A DNA stretch of 64,000 nt from Streptomyces sp. NL15-2K (lineage in GTDB: Bacteria; Actinomycetota; Actinomycetes; Streptomycetales; Streptomycetaceae), in NCBI RefSeq assembly GCF_030551255.1, contig NZ_CP130630.1, positions 11,655,001 through 11,719,000 of the forward strand. The letters are read 5' to 3'. The position numbers and the translations under genes were made by a program. Below, piece by piece: positions 1 through 8,494 of this stretch (the stretch's first letter is position 1; the number at the start of each line of letters is the position of its first letter). The notes under the pieces are model-generated. The model made no database searches. It saw only the letters and a program-made list of their open reading frames with translations, and was not told the origin of the DNA.

Positions 1-1
1 C

Positions 2-121
2 GACGGCGCGGCCGCACGCGGCACCGCACTCAACAGCAGCCACCCCCGCGCGTACGCGCGATCCATCGCGGAGTTGTTGGTCGATGCGGCCCTGGTCGAC
101 GTCGGCCCGGCATCTCCGTGA
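2..121 (+). CDS. Possible C-terminal end of an upstream gene (partial)
   Basis: An open frame runs from the window edge to a TGA at 119-121 and encodes 39 residues. The frame reads as plausible high-GC coding sequence, ending in a helix-like stretch with the motif AYARSIAELLVDAAL. No start is inside the window and the family cannot be named. It could also be chance, because short open frames are common at this GC content. Confidence 0.35.
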   Translation, partial: DGAAARGTALNSSHPRAYARSIAELLVDAALVDVGPASP

Positions 122-338
122 AGAGCGGCATCTTCAACCACGGTGCCCGCAGCACCACGCCCAGCCGGAGTGCGGCTCGTCCACCACGTACCCTCGCCGC
201 TTGTCGACGACGTTGCGCAGCGGGCGGCCCTCGCTGTGGCGGGTGAGGTTGTCGAGGAGCACCCGGAGCAACGGGTGCGCAGGGCGGCGGTGCCGCACGA
301 GCGAGCCTGGCCGATCCGGAGTCGGGCGTCACGCCGTA
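122..338. other. Region without an assignable gene; possible relic on the minus strand
   Basis: No full gene is supported here. One minus-strand frame that ends at a TGA (134-136) reads like real protein over about 40 residues (for example HPLLRVLLDNLTRHSEGR near 230-285), but it has no start, no recognisable family and no neighbours to explain it. I treat it as a possible gene remnant only. Confidence 0.3.
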
Positions 339-833
339 TCACCCACCGGACACTGTGACACCGCTCTCCTCGCCCGGAGCGCCTCGATTCGCCCGTACCG
401 GGTGCTTGCTCATGATCGAGACCCGGTTGAAGGCGTTGATGGTGACCGCTACCCAGATCGCTGCTGAGATCTGGTCATCGGTGAGCACGTGTCGAGCGGC
501 CTGGTAGGCGGATTCCTGTGCGACGGCATCGGTGGGGTGGGTCGTGGTCTCGGCCAGTGCGAGGGCCGCGCGCTCCAGGGGCGTGAACGCCTCGGTGTCC
601 CGCCACGCGGCCAGTACTCCCAGCCGCTGCGCGGTCTCGCCTTCGCGTACGGCGGCCTTGGTGTGGGTGTCGAGGCAGTAGGCGCAGCCGTTGATCTGTG
701 ACACGCGGAGGTTGATCAGCTCCACGACGGTGCGGTCGAGCCCCGCCTCGGCGGCCACCGCGCGTACCGCTTCCGATGTCTGCAGCAGGGCGTGGAAGGC
801 CTTGGGGCTCTGTTTGTCGATGAAGATCCGCAT
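339..833 (-). CDS. Carboxymuconolactone decarboxylase / AhpD-like alkylhydroperoxidase
   Basis: A 164-residue protein of the AhpD/CMD fold. The redox motif CAYCLDTH lies near residues 51-58, giving the CxxC plus following His typical of AhpD-type peroxidases that use a thiol couple to reduce peroxides. Length matches the single-domain family. The ATG at 833 follows a GGGAGA ribosome site. The gene is transcribed away from the pirin gene at 929, and the two share a short palindrome-rich control region, so they are probably co-regulated, perhaps by oxidative or electrophile stress. The physiological electron donor cannot be told from sequence. Confidence 0.85.
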   Translation of the reverse strand: MRIFIDKQSPKAFHALLQTSEAVRAVAAEAGLDRTVVELINLRVSQINGCAYCLDTHTKAAVREGETAQRLGVLAAWRDTEAFTPLERAALALAETTTHPTDAVAQESAYQAARHVLTDDQISAAIWVAVTINAFNRVSIMSKHPVRANRGAPGEESGVTVSGG

Positions 834-871
834 GTCTCCCGCTCGTTGTCTACTCGTTGTGGCCTTCGCTC

Positions 872-910
872 TATGATCATGACATCATAGTTGATGCAAC
901 AACTATCATG
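872..910. promoter_or_regulatory. Two overlapping inverted repeats between divergent genes
   Basis: The space between the AhpD-like gene and the pirin gene is AT-rich for this genome. It holds a perfect TATGAT/ATCATA inverted repeat (872-877 and 884-889) and an 11-base inverted repeat with one mismatch (883-893 and 900-910, arms CATCATAGTTG and CAACTATCATG). Both are typical in size for a MarR-, HxlR- or TetR-type dimer site. Their position suggests joint control of both genes. The regulator is not identifiable from this window. Confidence 0.6.
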
Positions 911-928
911 CCATGAGAGGTGGTCCCG

Positions 929-1918
929 GTGAGCAATGCCGAAGCCGAGCCGGCAGTGATGAGATGCGGGTCGCCGGCCGACGACGTACGGCCGGCCGGG
1001 GCGCCCCGGGTCGACGTGCTCGCCGCACGGGACGTGCCCCTGGGCGGACCGCGCTCGATGACGGTGCGGCGGACGCTGCCGCAGCGGGACCGGACGCTGA
1101 TCGGAGCCTGGTGCTTCGCCGACCACTACGGTCCCGACGAGGTCACCGACAAGGGCGGCATGGCACTGCCCCCGCACCCGCACACCGGCCTGCAGACGGT
1201 GACCTGGCTGTTCGGCGGAGAGGTCGAGCACCGCGACACGCTCGGCACCCACGCCCTGGTGCGCCCCGGGGAGATCAACCTCATGACGGGCGGGTACGGC
1301 ATCGCCCACTCGGAGGTCTCCACCCCGCGCACGACCGTCGTCCACGGCGTCCAGCTGTGGGTGGCGCTGCCCCAGGAGCACCGCAACGCGCAACGGGACT
1401 TCCAGCATCATGTGCCCGATCCCGTGCGGATGAAGGGGGCCGAGGTCAGGGTCTTTCTCGGCTCGCTCGCCGGTGGGGTCTCCCCGGTGCGCACGTTCAC
1501 CCCGCTGCTCGGCGCCGAGATCATCCTCGAACCGCGGATGACGGTCGCCCTCTGCGTGGACACCGACTTCGAGCACGGCGTCCTCGTGGACAGCGGGGAC
1601 GTCAGCGTGGACGACACCCTGCTGCACCGGGCGGAGCTGGGCTATGTCCCGCCCGGTGCCGAGGCGTTGACGCTGATGAACGAGTCGGAGGCTCCGGCGC
1701 GGGTGATTCTGCTCGGCGGCACGCCGTTCGAGGAGGAGATCGTCATGTGGTGGAACTTCATCGGCCGCACTCACGAGGACATCGTCAAGGCCCGCGAGGA
1801 CTGGCAGTCCTCCTCCGACCGCTTCGGCACGATCGAAGGATTTCCCGGGGGCCGGCTTCCCGCGCCCGCCCTGCCCAACGCCACCATCAGGCCGCGCCGC
1901 AACCCTCCGCGTCGCTGA
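929..1918 (+). CDS. Pirin family protein
   Basis: A 329-residue bicupin of the pirin family. The N-terminal cupin has the conserved metal-site signature HPHTGLQT followed by FGGEVEHRD, and the C-terminal pirin domain (with GGTPFEEEIVMWWNFI) is complete. Pirins are iron-binding proteins; some are quercetinases and others modulate enzymes or transcription. I chose the GTG at 929 because GAGAGG lies about nine bases upstream; a GTG at 920 is in frame but lies inside the ribosome-site region. Its divergent AhpD-like neighbour suggests a stress or aromatic-compound response, but the substrate is unknown. Confidence 0.85.
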   Translation: MSNAEAEPAVMRCGSPADDVRPAGAPRVDVLAARDVPLGGPRSMTVRRTLPQRDRTLIGAWCFADHYGPDEVTDKGGMALPPHPHTGLQTVTWLFGGEVEHRDTLGTHALVRPGEINLMTGGYGIAHSEVSTPRTTVVHGVQLWVALPQEHRNAQRDFQHHVPDPVRMKGAEVRVFLGSLAGGVSPVRTFTPLLGAEIILEPRMTVALCVDTDFEHGVLVDSGDVSVDDTLLHRAELGYVPPGAEALTLMNESEAPARVILLGGTPFEEEIVMWWNFIGRTHEDIVKAREDWQSSSDRFGTIEGFPGGRLPAPALPNATIRPRRNPPRR

Positions 1919-1940
1919 TCTCTCTCAGAAAGGCACCCCT

Positions 1941-2279
1941 ATGAGCGGGCCTTCTGCCGTCCCGGTCGTCGAGCGGGTGGACGCACACCATCGGTACGAG
2001 ATCGTGGTCGACGGCAAGCGCGCCGGCGTGACCGAGTACCGCGACCGTGGTGAGCAGCGTGTGTTCTTCCATACGGAGGTCGGCGACGCCTACGCCGGAC
2101 AGGGCCTGGCCGCACAGCTGGTGCGGCAGGCGCTCACCGACACGCGTGCCTCCGGGAAGCGGATCGTGCCTGTCTGTCCGTACGTGGCCAAGTTCCTGAA
2201 GAGGCATGACGAGTTCGCCGACATCACCGACCCCGTGACCCCTGAGGTCCTGCGGTGGCTGGAGACGCACCTGGGCTGA
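1941..2279 (+). CDS. GNAT-fold N-acetyltransferase, YjdJ-like
   Basis: A 112-residue small GNAT of the YjdJ/COG2388 type. The acetyl-CoA-binding loop is visible as GDAYAGQGLAAQLV near residues 47-60, and the C-terminal CPYVAKFLKRH is typical of this small group. Substrates of these proteins are generally unknown. The ATG follows AAAGG and lies 22 bases after the pirin stop, so it is probably co-transcribed with pirin. Confidence 0.8.
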   Translation: MSGPSAVPVVERVDAHHRYEIVVDGKRAGVTEYRDRGEQRVFFHTEVGDAYAGQGLAAQLVRQALTDTRASGKRIVPVCPYVAKFLKRHDEFADITDPVTPEVLRWLETHLG

Positions 2280-2622
2280 CCTGTCGTCGACTGGTGCTTG
2301 CGGATCGCCGCAGGCAATCAGGGGTGGCCCAGCCCGTGCAGTCGGAGTTTCCCCCTTGGCGACCGACTGCTCAGCGCTCCCCCTGCTGGACGAGGGCAGA
2401 GTGATGTTCGGCTCGGCGCTGGGCCCCGACCCGGCCAGCCAGATGCGCACAGGGCCTTGCCCGCTCGGCGGCATCAGTCCTTGGGCCGGCAGATCGCGCC
2501 GTCGGCGCGGAGCATGCCGTAGGCGGCGACGATTGCCAGCCGTGCGAGCACGGCGCCTACCTTCCTGACGGGGCGCCCTTCGCTCCAGCTGGGTGACCCG
2601 TCAACTCCTCTACACTCACTGT
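2280..2622. other. Intergenic region with a weak hairpin and the MarR promoter
   Basis: No convincing gene is present. A hairpin with arms CTTGCGG (2297-2303) and CCGCAGG (2308-2314) follows the acetyltransferase and may be a weak terminator. At the far end, TACACT at 2611-2616 lies six bases before the next ATG and looks like a -10 element for a leaderless transcript. A minus-strand frame near 2474-2570 encodes a hydrophobic stretch, but nothing supports it as a gene. Confidence 0.45.
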
Positions 2623-3090
2623 ATGGATGAAGACGTGCGGTGGTTGACGGCGGAGGAGCAGCACGCCTGGCGGAGCTTTGTTCGGTTGCATGAGCGGCTG
2701 GGGGGCCGCCTGTCACGCATGTTGCAGAGTCAGTCGAAGCTCTCGTCCGCGGATTTCGCCGTGCTGGTCAATCTGACGGATGTGCCGGACGGCCGGCAGC
2801 GTTACCAGGATCTGGCCCGGGCGCTCGAGTGGGAGAAGAGCCGGATGTCCCACCACATCGCGCGGATGGCCGGACGAGGGCTGGTGATCCGCGAGGAGTG
2901 CCCCGAGGACGCGCGGGGAGCGTTCGTGGTGATCACGGACGCCGGGCGGGCGGCCATCGAGAGGGCGGCTCCACTGCATGTGGAAGCGGTACGAGAGCTG
3001 TTCCTGGACCATGTCGCCCCGGCGGAGCTGCGGACGCTGGCCGACATCTCCGACCGAGTGGTGGCGAAGCTGGACGAGGACCCCGCCTGA
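2623..3090 (+). CDS. MarR family transcriptional regulator
   Basis: A 155-residue winged-helix protein. The central part has the MarR pattern: a helix pair around LSSADFAVLVNLTDVPDGR, the recognition helix region WEKSRMSHHIARMAGRGLV, and the wing ending in VVITDAGRAAI. The ATG at 2623 fits the start of the family better than the upstream in-frame ATG at 2593, and a -10-like TACACT six bases before it suggests a leaderless mRNA. MarR proteins usually repress a neighbour and respond to phenolic or oxidant ligands; no target is obvious nearby. Confidence 0.85.
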   Translation: MDEDVRWLTAEEQHAWRSFVRLHERLGGRLSRMLQSQSKLSSADFAVLVNLTDVPDGRQRYQDLARALEWEKSRMSHHIARMAGRGLVIREECPEDARGAFVVITDAGRAAIERAAPLHVEAVRELFLDHVAPAELRTLADISDRVVAKLDEDPA

Positions 3091-3388
3091 GCGGCTGGTG
3101 GCCTGGGGCCGCAGCACCTTAGCCGCCTGCGAGGTGAACCTCGGGATGGCCGCGAGCACGGACCTCCCCGGCTTCCGAGGCCCGCTCGCCGACGTTTGGT
3201 TGGAGTGTGTGGATCCGGAGGTGACTCGCCCCCGAGACCGCCTTGCCGGGACCGGACCTGCCTCCGGTGATGCTGTTCGCCATGGGGGCGAACCAGTGGC
3301 GCGAGGAGCAGGAGTGGCCGCTGTCCAGTGCCGTCGACAGCGTTCCCCCGAGGCTCCTGCCCGGCGGGTGCGCGGTAGGTTGCCCGTC

Positions 3389-3937
3389 ATGACTGAACTC
3401 GGGCCCGTAGCCTGGCCGCCTGCCCCGATCAGAACCGAACGGCTCGTGCTCCGTGAGTCCGAGGCCCGGGACCGTACGGCGTTCATCGAGCTGTTCGCCT
3501 CGTCGGAGGTGCATACCTACCTCGGTGGCCCTCGACCGCGTGATGAGCTCGAGCGCGAGGTGCCCGAGACACCCGGACGGCGGCCTGGCCTATTCGTGAT
3601 CGATGTCGACGGAGCGATGATCGGCATGGTCAAGCTCGATCGGCACGACGCGGAGAGTCCGGGGCACGTCCGTCCGGATGTCGGGGAGGCCGAGCTCGGC
3701 TACCTGTTCCTGCCGGAGGCGTGGGGACGCGGATACGGCGCCGAGGCGTGCGCAGCGGCACTCGACTGGTTCGCCGACGCGCTTCCCGGCAAGCCGGTGG
3801 TGCTGCGCACCCAAACCGCCAACGAGCGCTCGATGCGCCTCGCGGCAAAGCTGGGGTTCACCGAGGTGGAGCGGTACGAGGACTACGGCGCCGAGCAGTG
3901 GTTCGGCGTGTGGTCCTCGGTCACGCGGTCCGGTTGA
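3389..3937 (+). CDS. GNAT family N-acetyltransferase, RimJ/RimL-like
   Basis: A 182-residue acetyltransferase of the ribosomal-protein-alanine (RimJ/RimL) type. The N-terminal RTERLVLRESEARDR and the acetyl-CoA loop EAWGRGYGAEAC followed by NERSMRLAAKLGF are diagnostic. The target is unknown; family members modify protein N termini or small molecules. The start was set at the ATG 3389, where a -10-like TAGGTT (3376-3381) lies seven bases upstream, suggesting a leaderless transcript. The roughly 300 bases before it hold no supported gene. It ends convergently with the kinase-like gene at 4009. Confidence 0.85.
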   Translation: MTELGPVAWPPAPIRTERLVLRESEARDRTAFIELFASSEVHTYLGGPRPRDELEREVPETPGRRPGLFVIDVDGAMIGMVKLDRHDAESPGHVRPDVGEAELGYLFLPEAWGRGYGAEACAAALDWFADALPGKPVVLRTQTANERSMRLAAKLGFTEVERYEDYGAEQWFGVWSSVTRSG

Positions 3938-4008
3938 GCTACTGAACCTGAACGGGTGACGACGTGGTGCTAGACACGGCCGGGGTCGTGCCCACGGACC
4001 GCCTTGGC

Positions 4009-4971
4009 TCAGCCCAGCGTGTCCATCAGGGCGGTGACATAGGCATCCAGCCGCTCCTCCACGGCTCGCGTCGTCAGCTCTGTCCTCCCTGCCTCCCGCC
4101 AAGGCCGCGCCACCGACTGCACTTCTTCTGAGGCGGCCAGCCCGTCCCGCACCCGCCAGTACAGCCGCTCGCTCGCGGCCGCGGCCAGCACCCCGCCGGC
4201 CTCCTCATACGCCTCGGCGAACCGCAGACCCCACTCCGGGCCATGCAGGAGCGCGAGATTGACGGAGCAGTGCGCCACATCGAGATCCGCCGGGCCCCAG
4301 GAGGTCGCTGCCCAGTCGACGACGCCGGTGATCCGGGCGTCTGCCGGCCTTGGGGTCGGCACGTCGAACAGCACGTTGCCGGGTTGGAAGTCCCGGTGCA
4401 GGAATCGCCCTTCATAGGGTGGCGCGGGCTTGCGGATCACGTCGATCGCCGCGGCCCATGCCGCCGCGTCGGCGCCCTTCGGAGTCACGACGGTGTCTGC
4501 GGTCGTCAACGCCACATACTTGCGGGGCCGCACGGCGGGTCGCGACGCGTGGATCGCCACGAGTTGACGGGCCAGCAGAGGGACACGCGTCTCCAATCCC
4601 TCATCGTCGAGGACCGTCCGGCCCGCCAGACGTGTCATCAGGAGCGATGGATACTCGCAATGCGCCGCGGTCGGATCAACCGCGACCAGTACAGGAGCCG
4701 GCACGCCGGTCCCCGTGAGCTGGGTCAGGGCGCCGGCCTCCCTGGTCAGCAAGTCCTCGGCGTGCTCCACGTAGAACGGGTCGACGAAGGTCCGCAGCAC
4801 CAGGTCACGGGTGCCTCCGTCCGGCGTGCCGATGGTCAGCCTCCGCATTTCGGCAGTGATGCCGCCGTGCAGCGCCTCGGTTCTGACGATTCGTTCGCCG
4901 ACCTCCAGGTGCCGGCTCACCCAGGCCAGTGTCAACGGTCGGACAGCCGCCGCCTCATCGTGGTTGGTCAC
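4009..4971 (-). CDS. Aminoglycoside phosphotransferase (APH)-fold kinase
   Basis: A 320-residue APH/choline-kinase-fold protein. The catalytic loop LHRDFQPGNVLF and the metal-binding motif VVDWAATSWGPADLD are intact, so it should be an active small-molecule kinase. The fold covers aminoglycoside kinases, homoserine kinases and many uncharacterised enzymes; no drug specificity can be claimed. The gene stands alone between a convergent acetyltransferase and a leftward catabolic operon with which it may be co-transcribed (44-base gap). Confidence 0.8.
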   Translation of the reverse strand: MTNHDEAAAVRPLTLAWVSRHLEVGERIVRTEALHGGITAEMRRLTIGTPDGGTRDLVLRTFVDPFYVEHAEDLLTREAGALTQLTGTGVPAPVLVAVDPTAAHCEYPSLLMTRLAGRTVLDDEGLETRVPLLARQLVAIHASRPAVRPRKYVALTTADTVVTPKGADAAAWAAAIDVIRKPAPPYEGRFLHRDFQPGNVLFDVPTPRPADARITGVVDWAATSWGPADLDVAHCSVNLALLHGPEWGLRFAEAYEEAGGVLAAAASERLYWRVRDGLAASEEVQSVARPWREAGRTELTTRAVEERLDAYVTALMDTLG

Positions 4972-5015
4972 CGTGCCACCTCATCATCCGGACGGCGGCA
5001 CGCGCGAGAGTCGAC

Positions 5016-6059
5016 TCACTGGAAGTCCGGCATGACTTCCTTGATGAACAGCTCCAAAGACTTGCGCTTCTCCTCGTGCGACATGCTGTTGTCGATCCAG
5101 AAGCTGTACTCGTCGACGCCGAGTTCCTCGTAGGAGCGCAGTCGCTCGATGACCTCGGCCGGGGTGCCGATCATCGCGGTCCTGTGCAGTGCCTCCGGCC
5201 GGAACTCCGGCCGGTCTTCGAACTTCGACTCCGGGCTGGGCGGCAGGAACCCGTTCCGGGGGGTGGTCTTGTTGCCGAACCAGGCGTCGAAGGTTCGGTA
5301 GAAGCGGTTGATCGCCTCCGCGGCCGGACGCCAGCCGTCGGGCTCGTCGGGGGAGTGGACATGCGTGTGCCGCAGCACCATCAGGTCGGGACGCGGCACC
5401 TCCGGGTGGTTCGCCACGGCGGTGTCGAACTTCCGCTTGAGGTCGGCGACTTCCTCGTCGCCCTTCATCAGTGGGGTGACCATGACGTTGCAGCCCTGCG
5501 CCACCGCGAAGTCGTGGGAGGCGGGGTCGCGAGCGGCGATCCACATGGGCGGGGTGGGCTGCTGCACCGGCTTGGGCACACTGGTCGATGTCGGGAACTG
5601 CCAGACCTCGCCGTCGTGAGCGTAGTCGCCCTGCCACAGCGCCCGGACGGCCGGCACGAGCTCACGCAGGTGCTTTCCGCCCTCGGCGGCCGGCAGTCCG
5701 CCTGCCAGTCGGTCGAACTCGAACTGGTAGGCACCCCGGGCGAGTCCGACCTCCATCCGGCCGTTGCTGATGACGTCGAGCAGCGCGCATTCACCGGCGA
5801 CTCTGAGGGGGTGCCAGAACGGGGCGATGACGGTCCCGGCACCCAGGCGGATGGTCGAGGTCTTCGCGGCCAGGTGGGCGAGCAGCGGCATCGGGCTGGG
5901 GGAGATCGTGTACTCCATCGCGTGGTGCTCCCCGATCCACACGGTGCCGAACCCGCCGGCCTCGGCCATCAGGGCCAGCTCGGAGAGGTTCTCGAAGAGC
6001 TGCCGGTGGCTGACCTCCTCGTCCCAGCGCTCCATGTGCACGAACAACGAAAACCTCAT
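5016..6059 (-). CDS. LLM class flavin-dependent monooxygenase
   Basis: A 347-residue bacterial-luciferase-like protein that starts with MRFSLFVHMERW and contains the barrel motifs FGTVWIGEHH and RLGAGTVIAPFWHPLRVAGE. Family members use FMNH2 or F420 to oxidise or hydroxylate small molecules. A separate flavin reductase gene (11976) lies in the divergent operon, so a two-component FMNH2-dependent monooxygenase is the most economical reading. Its ATG overlaps the tautomerase stop by four bases (ATGA), and it is the last gene of a six-gene leftward operon. The substrate is unknown. Confidence 0.85.
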   Translation of the reverse strand: MRFSLFVHMERWDEEVSHRQLFENLSELALMAEAGGFGTVWIGEHHAMEYTISPSPMPLLAHLAAKTSTIRLGAGTVIAPFWHPLRVAGECALLDVISNGRMEVGLARGAYQFEFDRLAGGLPAAEGGKHLRELVPAVRALWQGDYAHDGEVWQFPTSTSVPKPVQQPTPPMWIAARDPASHDFAVAQGCNVMVTPLMKGDEEVADLKRKFDTAVANHPEVPRPDLMVLRHTHVHSPDEPDGWRPAAEAINRFYRTFDAWFGNKTTPRNGFLPPSPESKFEDRPEFRPEALHRTAMIGTPAEVIERLRSYEELGVDEYSFWIDNSMSHEEKRKSLELFIKEVMPDFQ

Positions 6060-6274
6060 GACTGCTCCTCCGCTTCTGTTGTGGCGGCGTCCATCTCGGC
6101 GAGGGTGACGTCACCGGTGGCCCAGTGCGTCCGGGGGACCTCGTGGACGACGACGCGGATGTACTCGGGCCGCGTGTTCACGGTGCGCAGGACCGCGGCG
6201 TGCACCTCGTGCACCAAGTCCCGGATCTGCGCCGGGGTGCGGCCCTCGGCGAGGGTGATGGAGACCTGTGGCAT
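6056..6274 (-). CDS. 4-oxalocrotonate tautomerase family protein
   Basis: A 72-residue tautomerase-fold subunit. After removal of the initiator Met it begins with the catalytic Pro1 (PQVSITLAEG), and it has the family's ERVHVVVHEVP-like strand as IRVVVHEVP. These enzymes interconvert keto and enol acids using Pro1 as base. The start was set at 6274 because only this ATG places Pro directly after Met; it lies one base after the aldehyde dehydrogenase stop. The operon position suggests it acts on a dienol or oxo-acid produced after ring or C-N cleavage. Confidence 0.85.
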   Translation of the reverse strand: MPQVSITLAEGRTPAQIRDLVHEVHAAVLRTVNTRPEYIRVVVHEVPRTHWATGDVTLAEMDAATTEAEEQS

Positions 6275-6275
6275 G

Positions 6276-7763
6276 TCAGCTCCGCATGGTGAACGGGTCG
6301 GCCACGGGCTCCTCGCTCGTGTTGATCCAGACGCTCTTGAGGCGCGTGTACTCCAGAATCGTCTCGGTGCCGTGCTCGACGCCCACGCCGCTGGTCTTGA
6401 AGCCCTGGCGCGGTGACATCGGGGACATGGCCCGGTAGGTGTTGACCCACACGGTCCCGGCATCCAGGCGCGCCGCCATCCGGTGCGCCCGTGCGAGGTT
6501 CGTCGTCCACACGCCGGCCGCGAGTCCGTACTCGGTGTCGTTCGCCAGCCGTACGACCTCCTCCTCGGTGTCGAACGGCATGATCGCCAGGACGGGTCCG
6601 AAGATCTCCTCGCGCACGACGCGCATGCTGTTGTCGACGTCCACGAGGACGGTCGGCTCGTAGAACCAGCCGCCGAGGCCGCCGTCGGTGGGCCGTCCGC
6701 CGGTCAGTACGCGGGCGCCTTCGCCGCGTCCGAGGTCGACGTAGCCGGCCACCTTGTCCCGCTGGCCTTCGAAGGCCAGCGGACCGAGCTCGGTCTTCTC
6801 GTCCATCGGGTCGCCGATGCGGATGGTCCGGGCGCGTTCCGAGACGCGCTCGAGGAGCTCGTCGTAGACGGACCGGTGCGCGAACACCCGGCTGCCGGCG
6901 ATGCAGGTCTGTCCGGCGGCGGCGAAGATGCCGGCGACGACGCCCATCGCGGCGTTCGCGATGTTCGCGTCCTCGAACACGATGTTGGGCGACTTGCCGC
7001 CGAGTTCGAGCGTGGAGCCGATGAAACGGCTCGCCGTCGCGGCGGCGATGCGCGCCCCGGTGGCGGTGCTGCCGGTGAAGGAGACCTTCGCGAGGTCGCG
7101 GTGGTCGACCAGGGCCTGCCCGGCCTCGGCGCCGAACCCGGTGACAGCGTTCACCGCACCCGGCGGGAAGCCTGCGTCGAGAGCCAGCTCGGCGAGCCTG
7201 AGTACCGTGGCCGAGGTGTACTCCGAGGGCTTGATCACGACGGTGTTTCCGGCACAGAGCGCGGGCGCCAGTTTGCTGCTGGTCAGCGTCAGCGGAGAGT
7301 TCCAGGGAGTGATCGCTCCGACCACACCGAGGGGTTCCCGGGCCGTGTAGTTGAGGACCTGCCGGTCGGAGGTGGGGATGAAGTCGCCGTGGATCTTGTC
7401 GGCCAGTCCGGCGTAGTAGTAGTAATACTCGGGCAAGGTCGCCAGCTGCCCGCGCATCTCGCGCAGCAGTTTGCCGTTGTCCTTCGTCTCCATGCGGGCG
7501 AGGTCCTCGGCGTTCTCGGCGATCAGGTCACCCAGGCGCCGCAGCAGGTGTCCGCGCCGCGTCTGGCTGAGGTCGCGCCAGCGTGGGTCCTCGAACGTCT
7601 TCCTCGCGGCGGCCACGGCTTTCTCGATGTCGGCGGCGTTCCCGCGCGCGGCCCGATAGAGGACCTCGCGCGTGGCCGGGTTGGTGCTCTCGAAGTACTC
7701 GCCCGATGCGGGCTCGACCCACGTCCCGCCGATGAAGTGCTGCAACGTGGTGAGGTCAGACAT
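6276..7763 (-). CDS. Aldehyde dehydrogenase (NAD(P)+-dependent)
   Basis: A 495-residue aldehyde dehydrogenase with full family length. The glycine motif FTGSTATG, the general base ELGGKSPNIV and the nucleophile loop GQTCIAGSR are all present, as is the C-terminal GFKTSGVGVEHG. It should oxidise an aldehyde intermediate to the acid. The start at 7763 (MSDLTTLQHFIGG) fits the family and overlaps the upstream hydrolase gene by eight bases, showing tight translational coupling. Sequence similarity to betaine-, hydroxymuconic- and vanillin-type dehydrogenases cannot be separated by eye. Confidence 0.9.
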   Translation of the reverse strand: MSDLTTLQHFIGGTWVEPASGEYFESTNPATREVLYRAARGNAADIEKAVAAARKTFEDPRWRDLSQTRRGHLLRRLGDLIAENAEDLARMETKDNGKLLREMRGQLATLPEYYYYYAGLADKIHGDFIPTSDRQVLNYTAREPLGVVGAITPWNSPLTLTSSKLAPALCAGNTVVIKPSEYTSATVLRLAELALDAGFPPGAVNAVTGFGAEAGQALVDHRDLAKVSFTGSTATGARIAAATASRFIGSTLELGGKSPNIVFEDANIANAAMGVVAGIFAAAGQTCIAGSRVFAHRSVYDELLERVSERARTIRIGDPMDEKTELGPLAFEGQRDKVAGYVDLGRGEGARVLTGGRPTDGGLGGWFYEPTVLVDVDNSMRVVREEIFGPVLAIMPFDTEEEVVRLANDTEYGLAAGVWTTNLARAHRMAARLDAGTVWVNTYRAMSPMSPRQGFKTSGVGVEHGTETILEYTRLKSVWINTSEEPVADPFTMRS

Positions 7764-8487
7764 GTGCGCACTCTCCGATGAAGGTGATGAGGGAGTCGAC
7801 GAACGCCTCGGGGCGCTCGACGGGCAGCATGTGACGTGCCTGGGGGATGACCTCCGCACGGCAGTCGGGAAGCGCCGCGGCGAGCCGGTGGGTCATCTCG
7901 GGGGTGGACCCGGGATCGTTCTCGCCGGTCACCGCCAGCGCGCGTACGGCGATGGCGGACAGGTCCGGCGCGATGTCGGCGTCCGCTGTGGCGAACACCC
8001 GATAGCAGTTGAGGAAGGACCCGACGTCGTTGGAGAGCAGCGTGGCCTCGGTGCGGGCCACCCGGTCGGGGCCGACGCCGGTGCCGGCGTACCACCGCTT
8101 CAGGGACGCGGCCGCACTCGCCGTGAAGTCGGCCTCCGCGGTGCGCAGCCGGTCGAGTACGGACGCCCGCTCCTCGGCCGTACGCTCGCACACCGAACTG
8201 ACCGAGATCAGCGTGGCCACCAGCTCCGGACGGTGCAGCGCCACATGCTGGGCGACGAGCGCCCCGAGCGAGAACCCGACCAGGTGCGCGCCCGCCGGAA
8301 TCTCACCGACCACCCCGGCGGCCAGATCCGCGAGTGTCACCCCGTCGCTCACCGGCGGGCGGGTGCCGTGGCCGGGCAGGTCGGGGGTGATCACGGTGAA
8401 GCGGTCGGCCAGGAGCGCGGCGGCGGGCTCCCACATGGTGTGGTCGAGCCCGACGCCGTGCAGCAGCACCACGGTCGGCTTGCTCAT
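7756..8487 (-). CDS. Alpha/beta hydrolase
   Basis: A 243-residue alpha/beta hydrolase. The oxyanion HG motif VVLLHGVGLDH, the nucleophile elbow GFSLGA and a late Asp (GENDPGS) and His (QARHMLPVE) complete the catalytic triad. The size and motifs resemble 3-oxoadipate enol-lactonase (PcaD) and other small lactonases or C-C hydrolases. In this operon a lactone, ester or ring-opened oxo-acid is a reasonable substrate type, but it is inference. Confidence 0.85.
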   Translation of the reverse strand: MSKPTVVLLHGVGLDHTMWEPAAALLADRFTVITPDLPGHGTRPPVSDGVTLADLAAGVVGEIPAGAHLVGFSLGALVAQHVALHRPELVATLISVSSVCERTAEERASVLDRLRTAEADFTASAAASLKRWYAGTGVGPDRVARTEATLLSNDVGSFLNCYRVFATADADIAPDLSAIAVRALAVTGENDPGSTPEMTHRLAAALPDCRAEVIPQARHMLPVERPEAFVDSLITFIGECAHV

Positions 8488-8494
8488 GAATGCC

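Noticed and set aside
4009..4971. Calling the APH-fold gene an aminoglycoside resistance gene
   Set aside because: Catalytic motifs define only the fold; nothing in the sequence or context indicates drug specificity.
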